Of a DNA stretch of 64,000 bases, positions 41,492 to 49,423 are shown piece by piece (within the stretch, counting starts at the first letter, position 1; each line of letters starts with the position of its first letter). Made by a program: the position numbers and the translations under genes. The notes under the pieces were generated by a model. That model had not been told where the DNA came from. It searched no databases and saw only the letters and a list, made by a program, of their open reading frames with translations. Source of the DNA: JAQVCM01 sp040403095 (GTDB lineage Bacteria > Bacteroidota > Bacteroidia > Flavobacteriales_D > Crocinitomicaceae); NCBI GenBank assembly GCA_040403095.1, contig JBBALI010000010.1:1-64000 (forward strand), given 5' to 3'.

Positions 41492-42592
41492 ATGAGAATC
41501 GTTTTTGATGCAAGATTACATTTTCCAGCTGTATCTGGAATGTCGCGCTATATCGTAAACTTATTGAATCATTTATTGGCTATTGACGATGAAAATCAAT
41601 ACATTATTCTTGTTAATGGACAATTGCCAGATAGCGATGAATTGTTTTTACTTCAAAAATATCCAAACGTCACTTTCAAGAAAATAGCTTTGCATCACAT
41701 GGGAATTGTGAATTACACCAAAATGCCTGCTATCATTCGTGAATTGAATCCCGATATTTACCATTATCCACATTTGGATGCGCCGATTGTGAAAGGAATA
41801 AAAACGATTGCGACGATTCATGATTCAAATTTGTCAGGAAATATTAAGAAGTTTGACGATCCATTCGGAATAAAAACCTTGTATTTCAAGAAAACTTTGG
41901 CAAATACATTGAAAAAAGCAGCTTCTGTGATTTTCATTTCAAATGCTGCAAAAAATGAAATTTTAAGCGATTATGTTGACGCAAAAAACCCAAAATTCAA
42001 ATTGGTTTACAATGGTTTCGATAGTAAATTCGGGGAAATCAGCGAACAGACAATCATTGATGTAAAAAGCAAATTTCATTTAGAAAAACCATTTTTACTG
42101 TATGTTGGACAAATTAGAAGTCACAAAAACATCCAACGAATGGTTCAATCTTTTATGAAAACCAATTCAGATTGGGAATTTATTTTGGTTGGACACAACT
42201 ACATGAAAATCGACTTTTCAAAATATCCGAAAAACGTACGCTATTTATCAATCGTTTCGGAAAATGAATTGAAAGGTTTGTATTACCATTCGAAAGCATT
42301 CGTTTTTCCTTCATTCATCGAAGGTTTCGGCTTTCCTGTGCTGGAATCTTTGTCGTTTGGAAAACCAATCATCGGTACAAATTACGGCGCCATTGCAGAA
42401 ATTGGAAATGGTTTCTTAATAGGCGTTGACCCGAAAGACGAAAACGACATCGCATCAAAAATGTCACAATTCATGAATCAATCAGAAACTGAATTAGTTT
42501 TGGAAGATTGTCAAAACTACATCCAAAAATTCAGCTGGGAAACCTGCGCTGAGGAAGTTTTGGCGATTTACAAGGAAACTTTTTTAGTTTAG
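41492..42592 (+). CDS. Glycosyltransferase family 4
   Basis: A 366-residue GT-B enzyme. The N-terminus MRIVFDARLHFPAVSGMSRYIVNLL is the typical GT4 start. The donor half includes FLLYVGQIRSHKNIQRMVQSF, and the sugar-nucleotide site FVFPSFIEGFGFPVLESLSFG has both glutamates of the EX7E motif. It probably adds a hexose in the same polysaccharide as the upstream flippase and glycosyltransferase. It lies 85 nt after the previous gene and is followed by a repeat-rich gap. Confidence 0.93.
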   Translation: MRIVFDARLHFPAVSGMSRYIVNLLNHLLAIDDENQYIILVNGQLPDSDELFLLQKYPNVTFKKIALHHMGIVNYTKMPAIIRELNPDIYHYPHLDAPIVKGIKTIATIHDSNLSGNIKKFDDPFGIKTLYFKKTLANTLKKAASVIFISNAAKNEILSDYVDAKNPKFKLVYNGFDSKFGEISEQTIIDVKSKFHLEKPFLLYVGQIRSHKNIQRMVQSFMKTNSDWEFILVGHNYMKIDFSKYPKNVRYLSIVSENELKGLYYHSKAFVFPSFIEGFGFPVLESLSFGKPIIGTNYGAIAEIGNGFLIGVDPKDENDIASKMSQFMNQSETELVLEDCQNYIQKFSWETCAEEVLAIYKETFLV

Positions 42593-42623
42593 ATTTTTAG
42601 ATTATTGGATTTATGGATTATTG
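42591..42623. repeat. Word repeat, left arm (TAGATTATTGGAT type)
   Basis: Overlapping words AGATTATTGGAT and ATGGATTATTGGA start directly at the stop of the glycosyltransferase gene. They are inverted relative to the words at 42641-42708. Confidence 0.65.
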
Positions 42624-42640
42624 GAGCTAAAGTTTTGTCG

Positions 42641-42708
42641 AATAATCAAACGTTCTAACAATCCAACTATCGAATAATCTAATTATCCAACCATCTAATA
42701 ATCCATTT
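42641..42708. repeat. Word repeat, right arm (AATCTAATTATCCAACC type)
   Basis: Degenerate words ATCCAACTATCGAATAATCT, AATTATCCAACCATCT and AATAATCCAT follow each other. They read as inverted copies of the words at 42591-42623, with a short spacer between. Confidence 0.65.
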
Positions 42709-42713
42709 TTCCC

Positions 42714-42721
42714 TACCTTTG
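42714..42721 (+). promoter_or_regulatory. Candidate -7 box (TACCTTTG) next to the EI24 gene
   Basis: TACCTTTG is a perfect TAnnTTTG match and only four bases (AGCA) lie between it and the ATG at 42726. Confidence 0.45.
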
Positions 42722-42725
42722 AGCA

Positions 42726-43574
42726 ATGAATTTCATCAAGGATTTTGTGCTTGGAATGCGCGCCTATTGGAAGGCTTTTCTTTTCATTCGGGAGAGGAAA
42801 ATGTATTGGTATGCGTTGATTCCTGCTTTTTTGATGTTGGGAATTTACCAAGTTGGTAGCTGGATTCAATATCGACAATTTGATACCGATACCCGCACCA
42901 TGAATGGAATTGTTTGGTATTTGATCCAATTAATGCTTGAAATTTCGATTGCATTGTTATTGATGCAATTTTCGAAATACATGGTTGTTACGATTTTATC
43001 ACCACTTCTCGCCTATTTGTCGCAAAAAACAGAAAAAATTATTACTGGAAATCATTATCCATTCAATATGAAACAATTTTGGCTCGACATCAAGCGCGGT
43101 TTGCGGATTGTGGTCAGAAACATTATGTGGCAATATTTTTTCTTTTTGCTCATTTTTGCATTTTGCGCTATTTTCTGGGATAATATTCACGAAAGTCCTG
43201 TTTTTTACGTCACTTATTTGATCAGTTTCTATTATTATGGATTCAGTTTTTTGGATTACGTGAATGAACGCCGAAAATTGAGCGTGGACGCTAGTATTTT
43301 GCTCATGCGCAAGCACCGCGGTTTGACGATAGCAATTGGAATGGTCTTTTCATTGTTGATTTTGGTGCCAGTTAATTTGAACGCACTTTTCGATTGGCAT
43401 AGATTTTCAGTTGCGCCGATTGACGTTGTTAGTCAATTTTGTGTGCATTTTTTCTTGTGGTTTTGTGCTGCCTTTGCACCCATTTTAGCATGCGTTGCTT
43501 CTACAATTGCGATGCACGATTTAGTAGATTTGAGCGGAAATCAATTCGTCAAAAGAAGCGATTTGAATCAATAA
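42726..43574 (+). CDS. EI24 / CysZ-like membrane protein
   Basis: A 282-residue multi-pass inner-membrane protein of the EI24 family, whose bacterial members include the sulfate transporter CysZ. Landmarks are the lead-in FIKDFVLGMRAYWKAFLFI, the first TM WYALIPAFLMLGIYQVG, the helix plus re-entrant region VTILSPLLAYLSQKTE, and FYYYGFSFLDYVNERRKLSV near the middle. Six or so hydrophobic segments are visible. There are no sulfur-assimilation genes next to it, so the cargo is uncertain. It is preceded by a repeat cluster and its own promoter-like box. Confidence 0.88.
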   Translation: MNFIKDFVLGMRAYWKAFLFIRERKMYWYALIPAFLMLGIYQVGSWIQYRQFDTDTRTMNGIVWYLIQLMLEISIALLLMQFSKYMVVTILSPLLAYLSQKTEKIITGNHYPFNMKQFWLDIKRGLRIVVRNIMWQYFFFLLIFAFCAIFWDNIHESPVFYVTYLISFYYYGFSFLDYVNERRKLSVDASILLMRKHRGLTIAIGMVFSLLILVPVNLNALFDWHRFSVAPIDVVSQFCVHFFLWFCAAFAPILACVASTIAMHDLVDLSGNQFVKRSDLNQ

Positions 43575-43736
43575 TTCGCAAAACTTTTACTTTTAAACAA
43601 TTCAACTGTAAAAAAAATCGAATTTTGCCCAATTTCATTTCTGTCATAAAATTTCATTCTACTATATTTGTTCGTATATTGTACATATTTAATTGGCATC
43701 ACAATTGCTAACACAAGATCAACAAAATCAAACTTT

Positions 43737-45116
43737 ATGAAGAATTTTAAAAGTATTTTCTGCACTTTAATCCTTTTCGTTTCAATCTTAAACGGAAAAG
43801 TTTTTGCTGCAAGTAATTCAATCACACCGCCAGATAGCACAACAAATTTGGTTGACAAATCTGCTGCATTGATTATGATTGAAGATGGTAAAAAAATGTT
43901 TAGCGAAAGAAAAAATCGCGAAGCCTTGATCTTATTCAGAGAAGCTGCACAAAAAGACCCAAATACTTGGAGAGCGCCTTATTGGATCAGTTTGTGTCAC
44001 TATAATCTTGACAACTACGGATTTGCACTACAATATGCGACCAAAGCTGTAAAATTGGATGCAGACGGAGTTGACAAAGATGTTTACGACGTGATTGGAA
44101 AAAGCTACCACAGCATTGGAAAATTGGATTCTGCTATCCTATTTTACGAAATTGCATTAGCAAAACTTTCAAAAATGCAAGCGAAAGATTTACAAATCAA
44201 AGAAAAAATTGAAAACTGTAAATTCGCTCAAGTAGAAATGGCAAAAACGCCTTTCGCTACCAAGACCAAAATGGCAGGAGAAGTGAATTCTGGTTACAAT
44301 GAATATGCGCCAATTATCGTAAAAGGTGGCAAAGGTATGTTTTTTACTTCGAGAAGAAACAATACTACAGGCGGATTGATGAACCCCGAAGATGAGCAAT
44401 ATTTTGAAGATATTTATTATGCTCAATGGAACGAAGAAGAGCAAAAATGGGACAGCATAACCAACGAAATCGACAGACTCAATGCATCAGGTTTTGAAGC
44501 ATTATCTTGGATTTCTAAAGATGGTTTGACAGCTTACATGACAATAAACAACGAAGCGGCTGACGAAAAAATCCAAACACAAAGTTCTGATATTTTTGAA
44601 ATCCTTTTCACTACCAAAGGAAAATGGTCGAATCCTAAAAAGATTGCTGCGGTAAATTCTTCCTTCTTTGATGGAGCAGCAACCGTTACTGGGGATGGAA
44701 ATACCATGTATTTTGTTTCTACCAGAAATGGTGAACGCAAACAATTTGACATTTATGTTTCTCAAAAAACTGGAAAAACTTGGGGCGAACCAAAACCAGT
44801 TTCTGACAGTATCAATACAACAGGAAGTGAAACAACACCTTACATCACTCCAGACGGAAGATATTTGTTTTTCAGCTCCAACGGACATTTAGGAATGGGC
44901 GGATACGATATTTTTGTATCTGAAAACTTGGGTTCAACTTGGTCAAAACCAATCAATTTAGGAAGTGGAATAAATACCGTAAACAACGATACACATTTCC
45001 AATATTACCCAGAATTGAAAAAAGCAGTTTTTGCAGGATTCACCATTCAAGGTCAAAAAGCAAGTTTGGATTTATACCAAATTGACATGACCAATTTTGT
45101 GATGCCGAAGAAATAA
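43737..45116 (+). CDS. Periplasmic TPR and PD40 beta-propeller protein
   Basis: The 459-residue product has a signal peptide (MKNFKSIFCTLILFVSILNG, cut near VFAA). A TPR region spans about residues 45-160 (REALILFREAAQKDPNTW, IGKSYHSIGKLDSAILFYEIAL). A PD40/WD40-like propeller follows, with GGKGMFFTSRRN, DGNTMYFVSTRNG and DGRYLFFSSNGHLGMGGYDIF. This is the layout of the first parts of PorE-like and OmpA-type envelope proteins, but the C-terminal OmpA peptidoglycan domain is absent. The open frame reaches 23 codons further upstream; the signal peptide sets the start. A strong terminator follows. Confidence 0.9.
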   Translation: MKNFKSIFCTLILFVSILNGKVFAASNSITPPDSTTNLVDKSAALIMIEDGKKMFSERKNREALILFREAAQKDPNTWRAPYWISLCHYNLDNYGFALQYATKAVKLDADGVDKDVYDVIGKSYHSIGKLDSAILFYEIALAKLSKMQAKDLQIKEKIENCKFAQVEMAKTPFATKTKMAGEVNSGYNEYAPIIVKGGKGMFFTSRRNNTTGGLMNPEDEQYFEDIYYAQWNEEEQKWDSITNEIDRLNASGFEALSWISKDGLTAYMTINNEAADEKIQTQSSDIFEILFTTKGKWSNPKKIAAVNSSFFDGAATVTGDGNTMYFVSTRNGERKQFDIYVSQKTGKTWGEPKPVSDSINTTGSETTPYITPDGRYLFFSSNGHLGMGGYDIFVSENLGSTWSKPINLGSGINTVNNDTHFQYYPELKKAVFAGFTIQGQKASLDLYQIDMTNFVMPKK

Positions 45117-45143
45117 AATTTAAAACCAGATAAATCAATAGAG

Positions 45144-45172
45144 AGACTTCAGAAATGAAGTCTTTTTTTTTT
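45144..45172 (+). terminator. Rho-independent terminator after the TPR/PD40 gene
   Basis: AGACTTC and GAAGTCT pair around a 6-nt loop (AGAAAT), and nine further T follow the arm, starting 28 nt after the stop codon. Confidence 0.85.
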
Positions 45173-45241
45173 GCGCAATAATCAACTCAAACTGAAATTC
45201 ATTTTATTTGTTTAATTTTAAACTACCAATAAATTTTAAAA

Positions 45242-47404
45242 ATGAAAAAATACTTTTCCTTGATATTGTTATTTACTGCTTTGAATGCGCAAATCCAAAT
45301 GCCTACTACTTCAAAACATGATTTGAAAATCATTCAAGAAACTTGGGATAAGGAAGGAATCAAATCTTTTCAAAAATTGGAAAATTTGTACCCGATATAC
45401 AAAATCAATGGAAAACAAATTATTTCCTTGATTGCCAAAGTGAATGCAAACTACAACGTTTCCAATTTACAACAATATGAAATCAGTCAAGGTTCTCGAA
45501 TCGGAAATATTGTGACTTTAAAAGTTCCACTTGATGTAATTCAACAAATTGCTTCAATTCCCGGAATTTCTTATCTTGAAATTGCAGCGAAAGTGCAACC
45601 GCATTTAAATAGAGCGTTGAAGGATGCGCGCGTTGATAGCGTTCATATGGGAATCAATCTTCCGCAAGCATACACAGGAAAAAATGTGTACATCGGCGTC
45701 ACAGATTGGGGGTTTGATTACACGCATCCAATGTATTACGATACTACATTGTCGTACACCAGAATCGCCGCAGCTTGGGATCAATACAAACAAAGTGGTC
45801 CAAATCCGTCAGGTTTTAATTACGGAACAGAATACACTTCGCAAGCAGATTTATTTGCTGCTGGCTCAGATACAGCCAATATTTACAGTTATGCATATCA
45901 CGGTGGTCACGTTGCAGGAATTGCAGGCGGTTCGGGCGCAGGAACAGCCTATCGCGGTGTAGCTTACGAAGCTGAATTTCTTTTCACAACTTTCTTGGTG
46001 GACGCAGGCGCAGTGATTGATGCTTACGATTGGATGCACCAAAAAGCAGTTACAGCAAACAAAAGATTGGTCATCAATCAAAGTTGGGGCTTGCATTACA
46101 TTGGAAACTTAGATGGAACTTCGTTGATTAGTCAAGCGATTGATAATCTTTCAGATCAAGGAGTCGTTTTTGCTTCATCAGGCGGCAACAATGGCGATGT
46201 GAATTTTCACATCAAAAAAACGTTCAATAACGACGTTTTGAAATCCAAAGTTGATTTTTATTCATATTCAGCGAATCCAAATATGTGGGGACAATCGATT
46301 ACGCTTTGGGGCGAGCCGACCAAAAACTTTTCAGTTGGAGTTAGTGTTACAAATGCTTCGAATGTGTTGTTGAACGAAAGTATCTACTACAATTCTGCCA
46401 CAACTAGCAATTACATCGACACTTTTTTGGTTATCGGAACTGATACTGTTTTCTACAATCTATCGATGGAAAATGCCAATCCGTTGAATAATCGTCCGCA
46501 TGCGCGATTCAGAATCAAAAATACGAATACAGCATATCGAATTATCTTAAATGTTTCAGCGACAGAGGGAACTGTTCATGCGTGGAATGTCACAGAATTG
46601 ACCAACGGCGTTGGAAACTGGGGAATGCCTTTTTCTTTAGGCGGCGCAGGAACGACATTTGGTGATGCAAACTACGGAATTGATGAACCTTCTTGTACTG
46701 AAAGTGTGATTTCAGTTGCGGCACATTCATCTCAATATGCATTGCCAAGTGGAACATTGACTGGAGGTTCAATCGCCACTTTCTCTAGTTATGGTCCAAC
46801 TTTAGATGATCGTTCAAAACCAGATATTTCAGCACCTGGCGTGAGTGTTTGTTCGGCGGTTTCATCGTTTACAGACAATTCTTTTACAAGTGCCCAAACT
46901 GTTTCTTTCAACGGAACAGATTACAAATTCACCAGAATTTCTGGAACTTCCATGTCATCGCCGATGGTAACGGGAGTTGTTGCGTTGATTTTAGAAGCAA
47001 ATCACTATTTGATGCCTTGGCAAGTCAAAGACATCATTCGCCAAAGTGCGCGCACAGATTCATATACAGGAGTAATTCCTGTGGGAGGAAGTTTGCGCTG
47101 GGGAATGGGAAAATTGGATGCTTATGCAGCGATTAAATTGGCTTTAAATACCGTTTCAATAGACCAAATCGAAGAAGAATCGTTTGTCAAAGTTTTCCCA
47201 AATCCAACGACAGGATTTTTATATATTCAAGGAAATCTGAAAGGAAATGAAACTTTCCAATTGATTGGTTTGGATGGAAAAATCTTGTTGAATGGCCAAC
47301 TTGAAATCGGAAAATTGGATTTATCAACTTTTCAAACAGGTATGTATATTTTGAAAATTCACTCAAATGGTGGAGATAAATCTGTTCAAGTGATCAAAGA
47401 ATAA
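45242..47404 (+). CDS. Secreted subtilisin-like serine protease with T9SS sorting domain
   Basis: A 720-residue S8 peptidase. A signal peptide covers residues 1-16 and a propeptide-like region runs to about 120. The catalytic triad is Asp155 in IGVTDWGFDYTHP, His220 in YHGGHVAGIAGG and Ser570 in SGTSMSSPMVTG. Asn in SSGGNNGD is the oxyanion residue. A beta-rich insert lies between His and Ser (about 330-450). The final 75 residues are a type A sorting domain (FVKVFPNPTTGFLYIQG ... GMYILKIHSNGG). It should be secreted by type IX secretion and used for protein breakdown outside the cell. The GNAT gene overlaps its stop by one base. Confidence 0.94.
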   Translation: MKKYFSLILLFTALNAQIQMPTTSKHDLKIIQETWDKEGIKSFQKLENLYPIYKINGKQIISLIAKVNANYNVSNLQQYEISQGSRIGNIVTLKVPLDVIQQIASIPGISYLEIAAKVQPHLNRALKDARVDSVHMGINLPQAYTGKNVYIGVTDWGFDYTHPMYYDTTLSYTRIAAAWDQYKQSGPNPSGFNYGTEYTSQADLFAAGSDTANIYSYAYHGGHVAGIAGGSGAGTAYRGVAYEAEFLFTTFLVDAGAVIDAYDWMHQKAVTANKRLVINQSWGLHYIGNLDGTSLISQAIDNLSDQGVVFASSGGNNGDVNFHIKKTFNNDVLKSKVDFYSYSANPNMWGQSITLWGEPTKNFSVGVSVTNASNVLLNESIYYNSATTSNYIDTFLVIGTDTVFYNLSMENANPLNNRPHARFRIKNTNTAYRIILNVSATEGTVHAWNVTELTNGVGNWGMPFSLGGAGTTFGDANYGIDEPSCTESVISVAAHSSQYALPSGTLTGGSIATFSSYGPTLDDRSKPDISAPGVSVCSAVSSFTDNSFTSAQTVSFNGTDYKFTRISGTSMSSPMVTGVVALILEANHYLMPWQVKDIIRQSARTDSYTGVIPVGGSLRWGMGKLDAYAAIKLALNTVSIDQIEEESFVKVFPNPTTGFLYIQGNLKGNETFQLIGLDGKILLNGQLEIGKLDLSTFQTGMYILKIHSNGGDKSVQVIKE

Positions 47405-47898
47405 TGATGGAAAACATTCTTGAAATTGGCAAAAAAGACTTGAGCATCATTCAGAAAATTGTGTTCGAAACATGGCCGGTTGCGTATGGTGAAATTTTGA
47501 GTTCGGCACAATTGAATTATATGTTGGATAAATTCTACACCATCGAATCCTTGGAAGCAACAATTGACGGGGGTCACCGATATTTCCTCTATTCGGAAAA
47601 CGACATTCCACTTGGATTTTTAGGCGTTCAAGCCGGATTGGAACCTGATTCGTTGAAAATTCATAAGTTGTATGTTTTACCAGAAAATCAAGGCAAAAAC
47701 ATTGGATTGAAACTTTTTCAATACGCGGAAAATTTGACTAAGTCGCTGAATTTGAAAAGGGTCTTTTTGAACGTAAATCGATTCAATAAAGCAAAAAACT
47801 TCTACGAAAAAATCGGAATGAATATTTGTAAAATTGAAGATATTGAGATTGGAAATGGTTATTTGATGGAGGATTTTGTGATGGAGAAGATGGTTTAA
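47404..47898 (+). CDS. GNAT family N-acetyltransferase
   Basis: A 164-residue acetyl-CoA-dependent acetyltransferase. The acetyl-CoA site is LYVLPENQGKNIGLKLF (V-x-x-x-x-Q/R-x-x-G-x-A/G pattern), and RVFLNVNRFNKAKNFYEKIGM is the C-terminal acceptor-side motif. The start codon shares its A with the protease stop codon (TAATG), so the two genes are translationally coupled. The acceptor is unknown. An intracellular enzyme coupled to a secreted protease may only reflect shared transcription. Confidence 0.9.
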   Translation: MMENILEIGKKDLSIIQKIVFETWPVAYGEILSSAQLNYMLDKFYTIESLEATIDGGHRYFLYSENDIPLGFLGVQAGLEPDSLKIHKLYVLPENQGKNIGLKLFQYAENLTKSLNLKRVFLNVNRFNKAKNFYEKIGMNICKIEDIEIGNGYLMEDFVMEKMV

Positions 47899-47924
47899 GA
47901 CGGACTTAGATAGAATGTTTTCAA

Positions 47925-48476
47925 TTACTTTTTTTCACCGAATTTATAGCCAAAACCTAGGCGGAAGCTTGCATCAAGGGTAAATTCATCAGAAAAGTTA
48001 TCAGTATTGAGCAAAAAACCGAATCCAAAATCTGTATTGAGATAGATTTTTTTTCCAATTGGAACATCAAAACCATAACCTAAAAAATTTTCGGTAACAT
48101 TAATGATTCTGGGGGAATAACCATAATATGCTTTTCTTTGCAAGGTAAAATTAATCATACTGTAATGAAAGTAAAAGTTTAATTTCTGTTGTTTTCCCAT
48201 TGGATAATATTTGTAACGGGCAGTAAGTGCCGCAACGGAAAAAGGTCTTGAACCATAACCTAACCCAGCAATTGAAGTGCCAAATCCAACATCTATTGTA
48301 TGATTATTCCACTTTCGAAATGTGAAAGTTGTTGTAGCTGTCCAAGCAGCAAAAGATGTAATACTACTTAATTCAAAACCATATTTATAAACAGGTTTGT
48401 TTTCTAGTTGACTAAAAGAGTCACTAAAAAAGAAAATTGAAAAAAAAATAACCAGTAAATATGAAATTTTCTTCAT
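47925..48476 (-). CDS. Hypothetical outer-membrane beta-barrel protein
   Basis: I do not recognise a family. The 183-residue protein has a signal peptide (MKKISYLLVIFFSIFFF, cut near DSFSQ). Alternating hydrophobic beta-strands follow (TIDVGFGTSIAGLGYG, KLNFYFHYSMINFTLQ, YLNTDFGFGFLLNTD, ASFRLGFGYKFGEKK). This fits a small outer-membrane barrel of the type often labelled outer membrane beta-barrel protein. It lies 13 nt after the lipoprotein gene on the same strand, a likely operon. Confidence 0.75.
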   Translation of the reverse strand: MKKISYLLVIFFSIFFFSDSFSQLENKPVYKYGFELSSITSFAAWTATTTFTFRKWNNHTIDVGFGTSIAGLGYGSRPFSVAALTARYKYYPMGKQQKLNFYFHYSMINFTLQRKAYYGYSPRIINVTENFLGYGFDVPIGKKIYLNTDFGFGFLLNTDNFSDEFTLDASFRLGFGYKFGEKK

Positions 48477-48489
48477 AGGCTAAGACTCT

Positions 48490-48939
48490 TTATTTAGCAA
48501 AAGTATATTTCAAATTCTCAGAAACGCCATCTATCTTCAAGAATATTTCACTTCCAACTTCTTGTTTATAAGCCAAATTAGAAATATCAAAAGTCAAGGT
48601 TTTCATGATTAACGCTTTGCATTTATCTTCATGTGCATTGTGAATCAATTTGACAGCGCGAATTGGAGGCAAAGATTTTGAAATCATTTCACTTCCAACC
48701 AAACTAAAATCGTGTTCTTCGCAACCACCACCAAAAGAAACTTCTAAGATCAAGTTATTTCCTTCAATTTTTACAGATTGAATATTGGTTGGATCATTTT
48801 TTTCTGGGAAAACGCCAACTGTTGAACTTGCTGTCATTGGTTTTGTTTTTAAAGTTTGTCCTGTTCCATCTCCTGTGATTTTTTTAGTACCACAACTAAA
48901 AAATAATCCAACTGCAAGTAAAATAACGATTGATTTCAT
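48490..48939 (-). CDS. Hypothetical lipoprotein
   Basis: A 149-residue protein with a lipoprotein signal MKSIVILLAVGLFFSC (acylated Cys16). The mature domain is beta-rich with LEVSFGGGCEEHDFSLVG and IHNAHEDKCKALIMKTLTFDIS, where the two cysteines and His/Asp residues are evenly placed. The phrase GGGCEEHDF is one I associate with small Bacteroidota lipoproteins of unknown role. The gene precedes the barrel protein gene. Confidence 0.75.
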   Translation of the reverse strand: MKSIVILLAVGLFFSCGTKKITGDGTGQTLKTKPMTASSTVGVFPEKNDPTNIQSVKIEGNNLILEVSFGGGCEEHDFSLVGSEMISKSLPPIRAVKLIHNAHEDKCKALIMKTLTFDISNLAYKQEVGSEIFLKIDGVSENLKYTFAK

Positions 48940-49011
48940 GGTTTTTGTTTTTTCTGTTTGGTCAAATATAATACCAATTTTGAAAATGAAATCATTAAAA
49001 TAGATCTCTCC

Positions 49012-49060
49012 CTTCTTTTTGCTTGATCAAAAAGAAGCAAAAAATCAAGGCTGATTCAGA
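49012..49060. repeat. Hairpin repeat block (CTTCTTTTTG ... CAAAAAGAAG)
   Basis: CTTCTTTTTG (49012-49021) and CAAAAAGAAG (49028-49037) are perfect 10-bp arms around CTTGAT, followed by CAAAAAATCAAGGCTGA. I recognise this wording as a recurrent intergenic block of Bacteroidota genomes; only one copy lies here. Confidence 0.6.
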
Positions 49061-49388
49061 AAGTTAAAGCGTAAATAGATACCTCATTAAAATTTATTGT
49101 ATCAGGCGCTTTATTTTAAAAGTTCCTGAAAACGTGATTTTGTCGGTGATCTAATCCGCTAACGCTACTTAGCTTCCTCCAAAAATCTACATTTTCAGTT
49201 CCCTTTCAAAAACCTTTCTTCAAAGGCCGAAAATTCCACACAAATAATTTCTTACTCATAAAAAATATTAGCCTTAAAAATATTCGTCAATTGAAAAATT
49301 ACATCTAACTAGATTGAATCAGAATTCTCTTTTTCATTTGTAAATCATTTCAGAGTTAATTGTTAGACCGAAACAAAAAAATCAATTC

Positions 49389-49419
49389 TTGCTTGTTCCT
49401 GCTGTTTTCCGTAATTTTG
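49389..49419 (+). promoter_or_regulatory. Bacteroidota-type promoter of rimO (TTG, 20 nt, TAATTTTG)
   Basis: TTG at 49389-49391 and TAATTTTG at 49412-49419 are separated by 20 nt, in line with the -33/-7 architecture. Only CAAC lies between the -7 box and the ATG at 49424, so the transcript is probably leaderless. Confidence 0.6.
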
Positions 49420-49423
49420 CAAC

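Larger units (their letters stand above)
48940..49423. other. Divergent intergenic region with a repeat-like hairpin block
   Basis: A 484-nt gap between a lipoprotein gene and rimO without a supported gene. It holds the hairpin block at 49012-49060, then an untranslated-looking stretch with GATCTAATCCGCTAACGCTA, and near its end the rimO promoter. I see no tRNA. Confidence 0.55.

Noticed and set aside
48940..49423. Possible tRNA or structured RNA gene in the gap before rimO
   Set aside because: No T-loop consensus (GGTTCRANTCC) and no cloverleaf could be drawn by eye; only the repeat-like hairpin block is supported.
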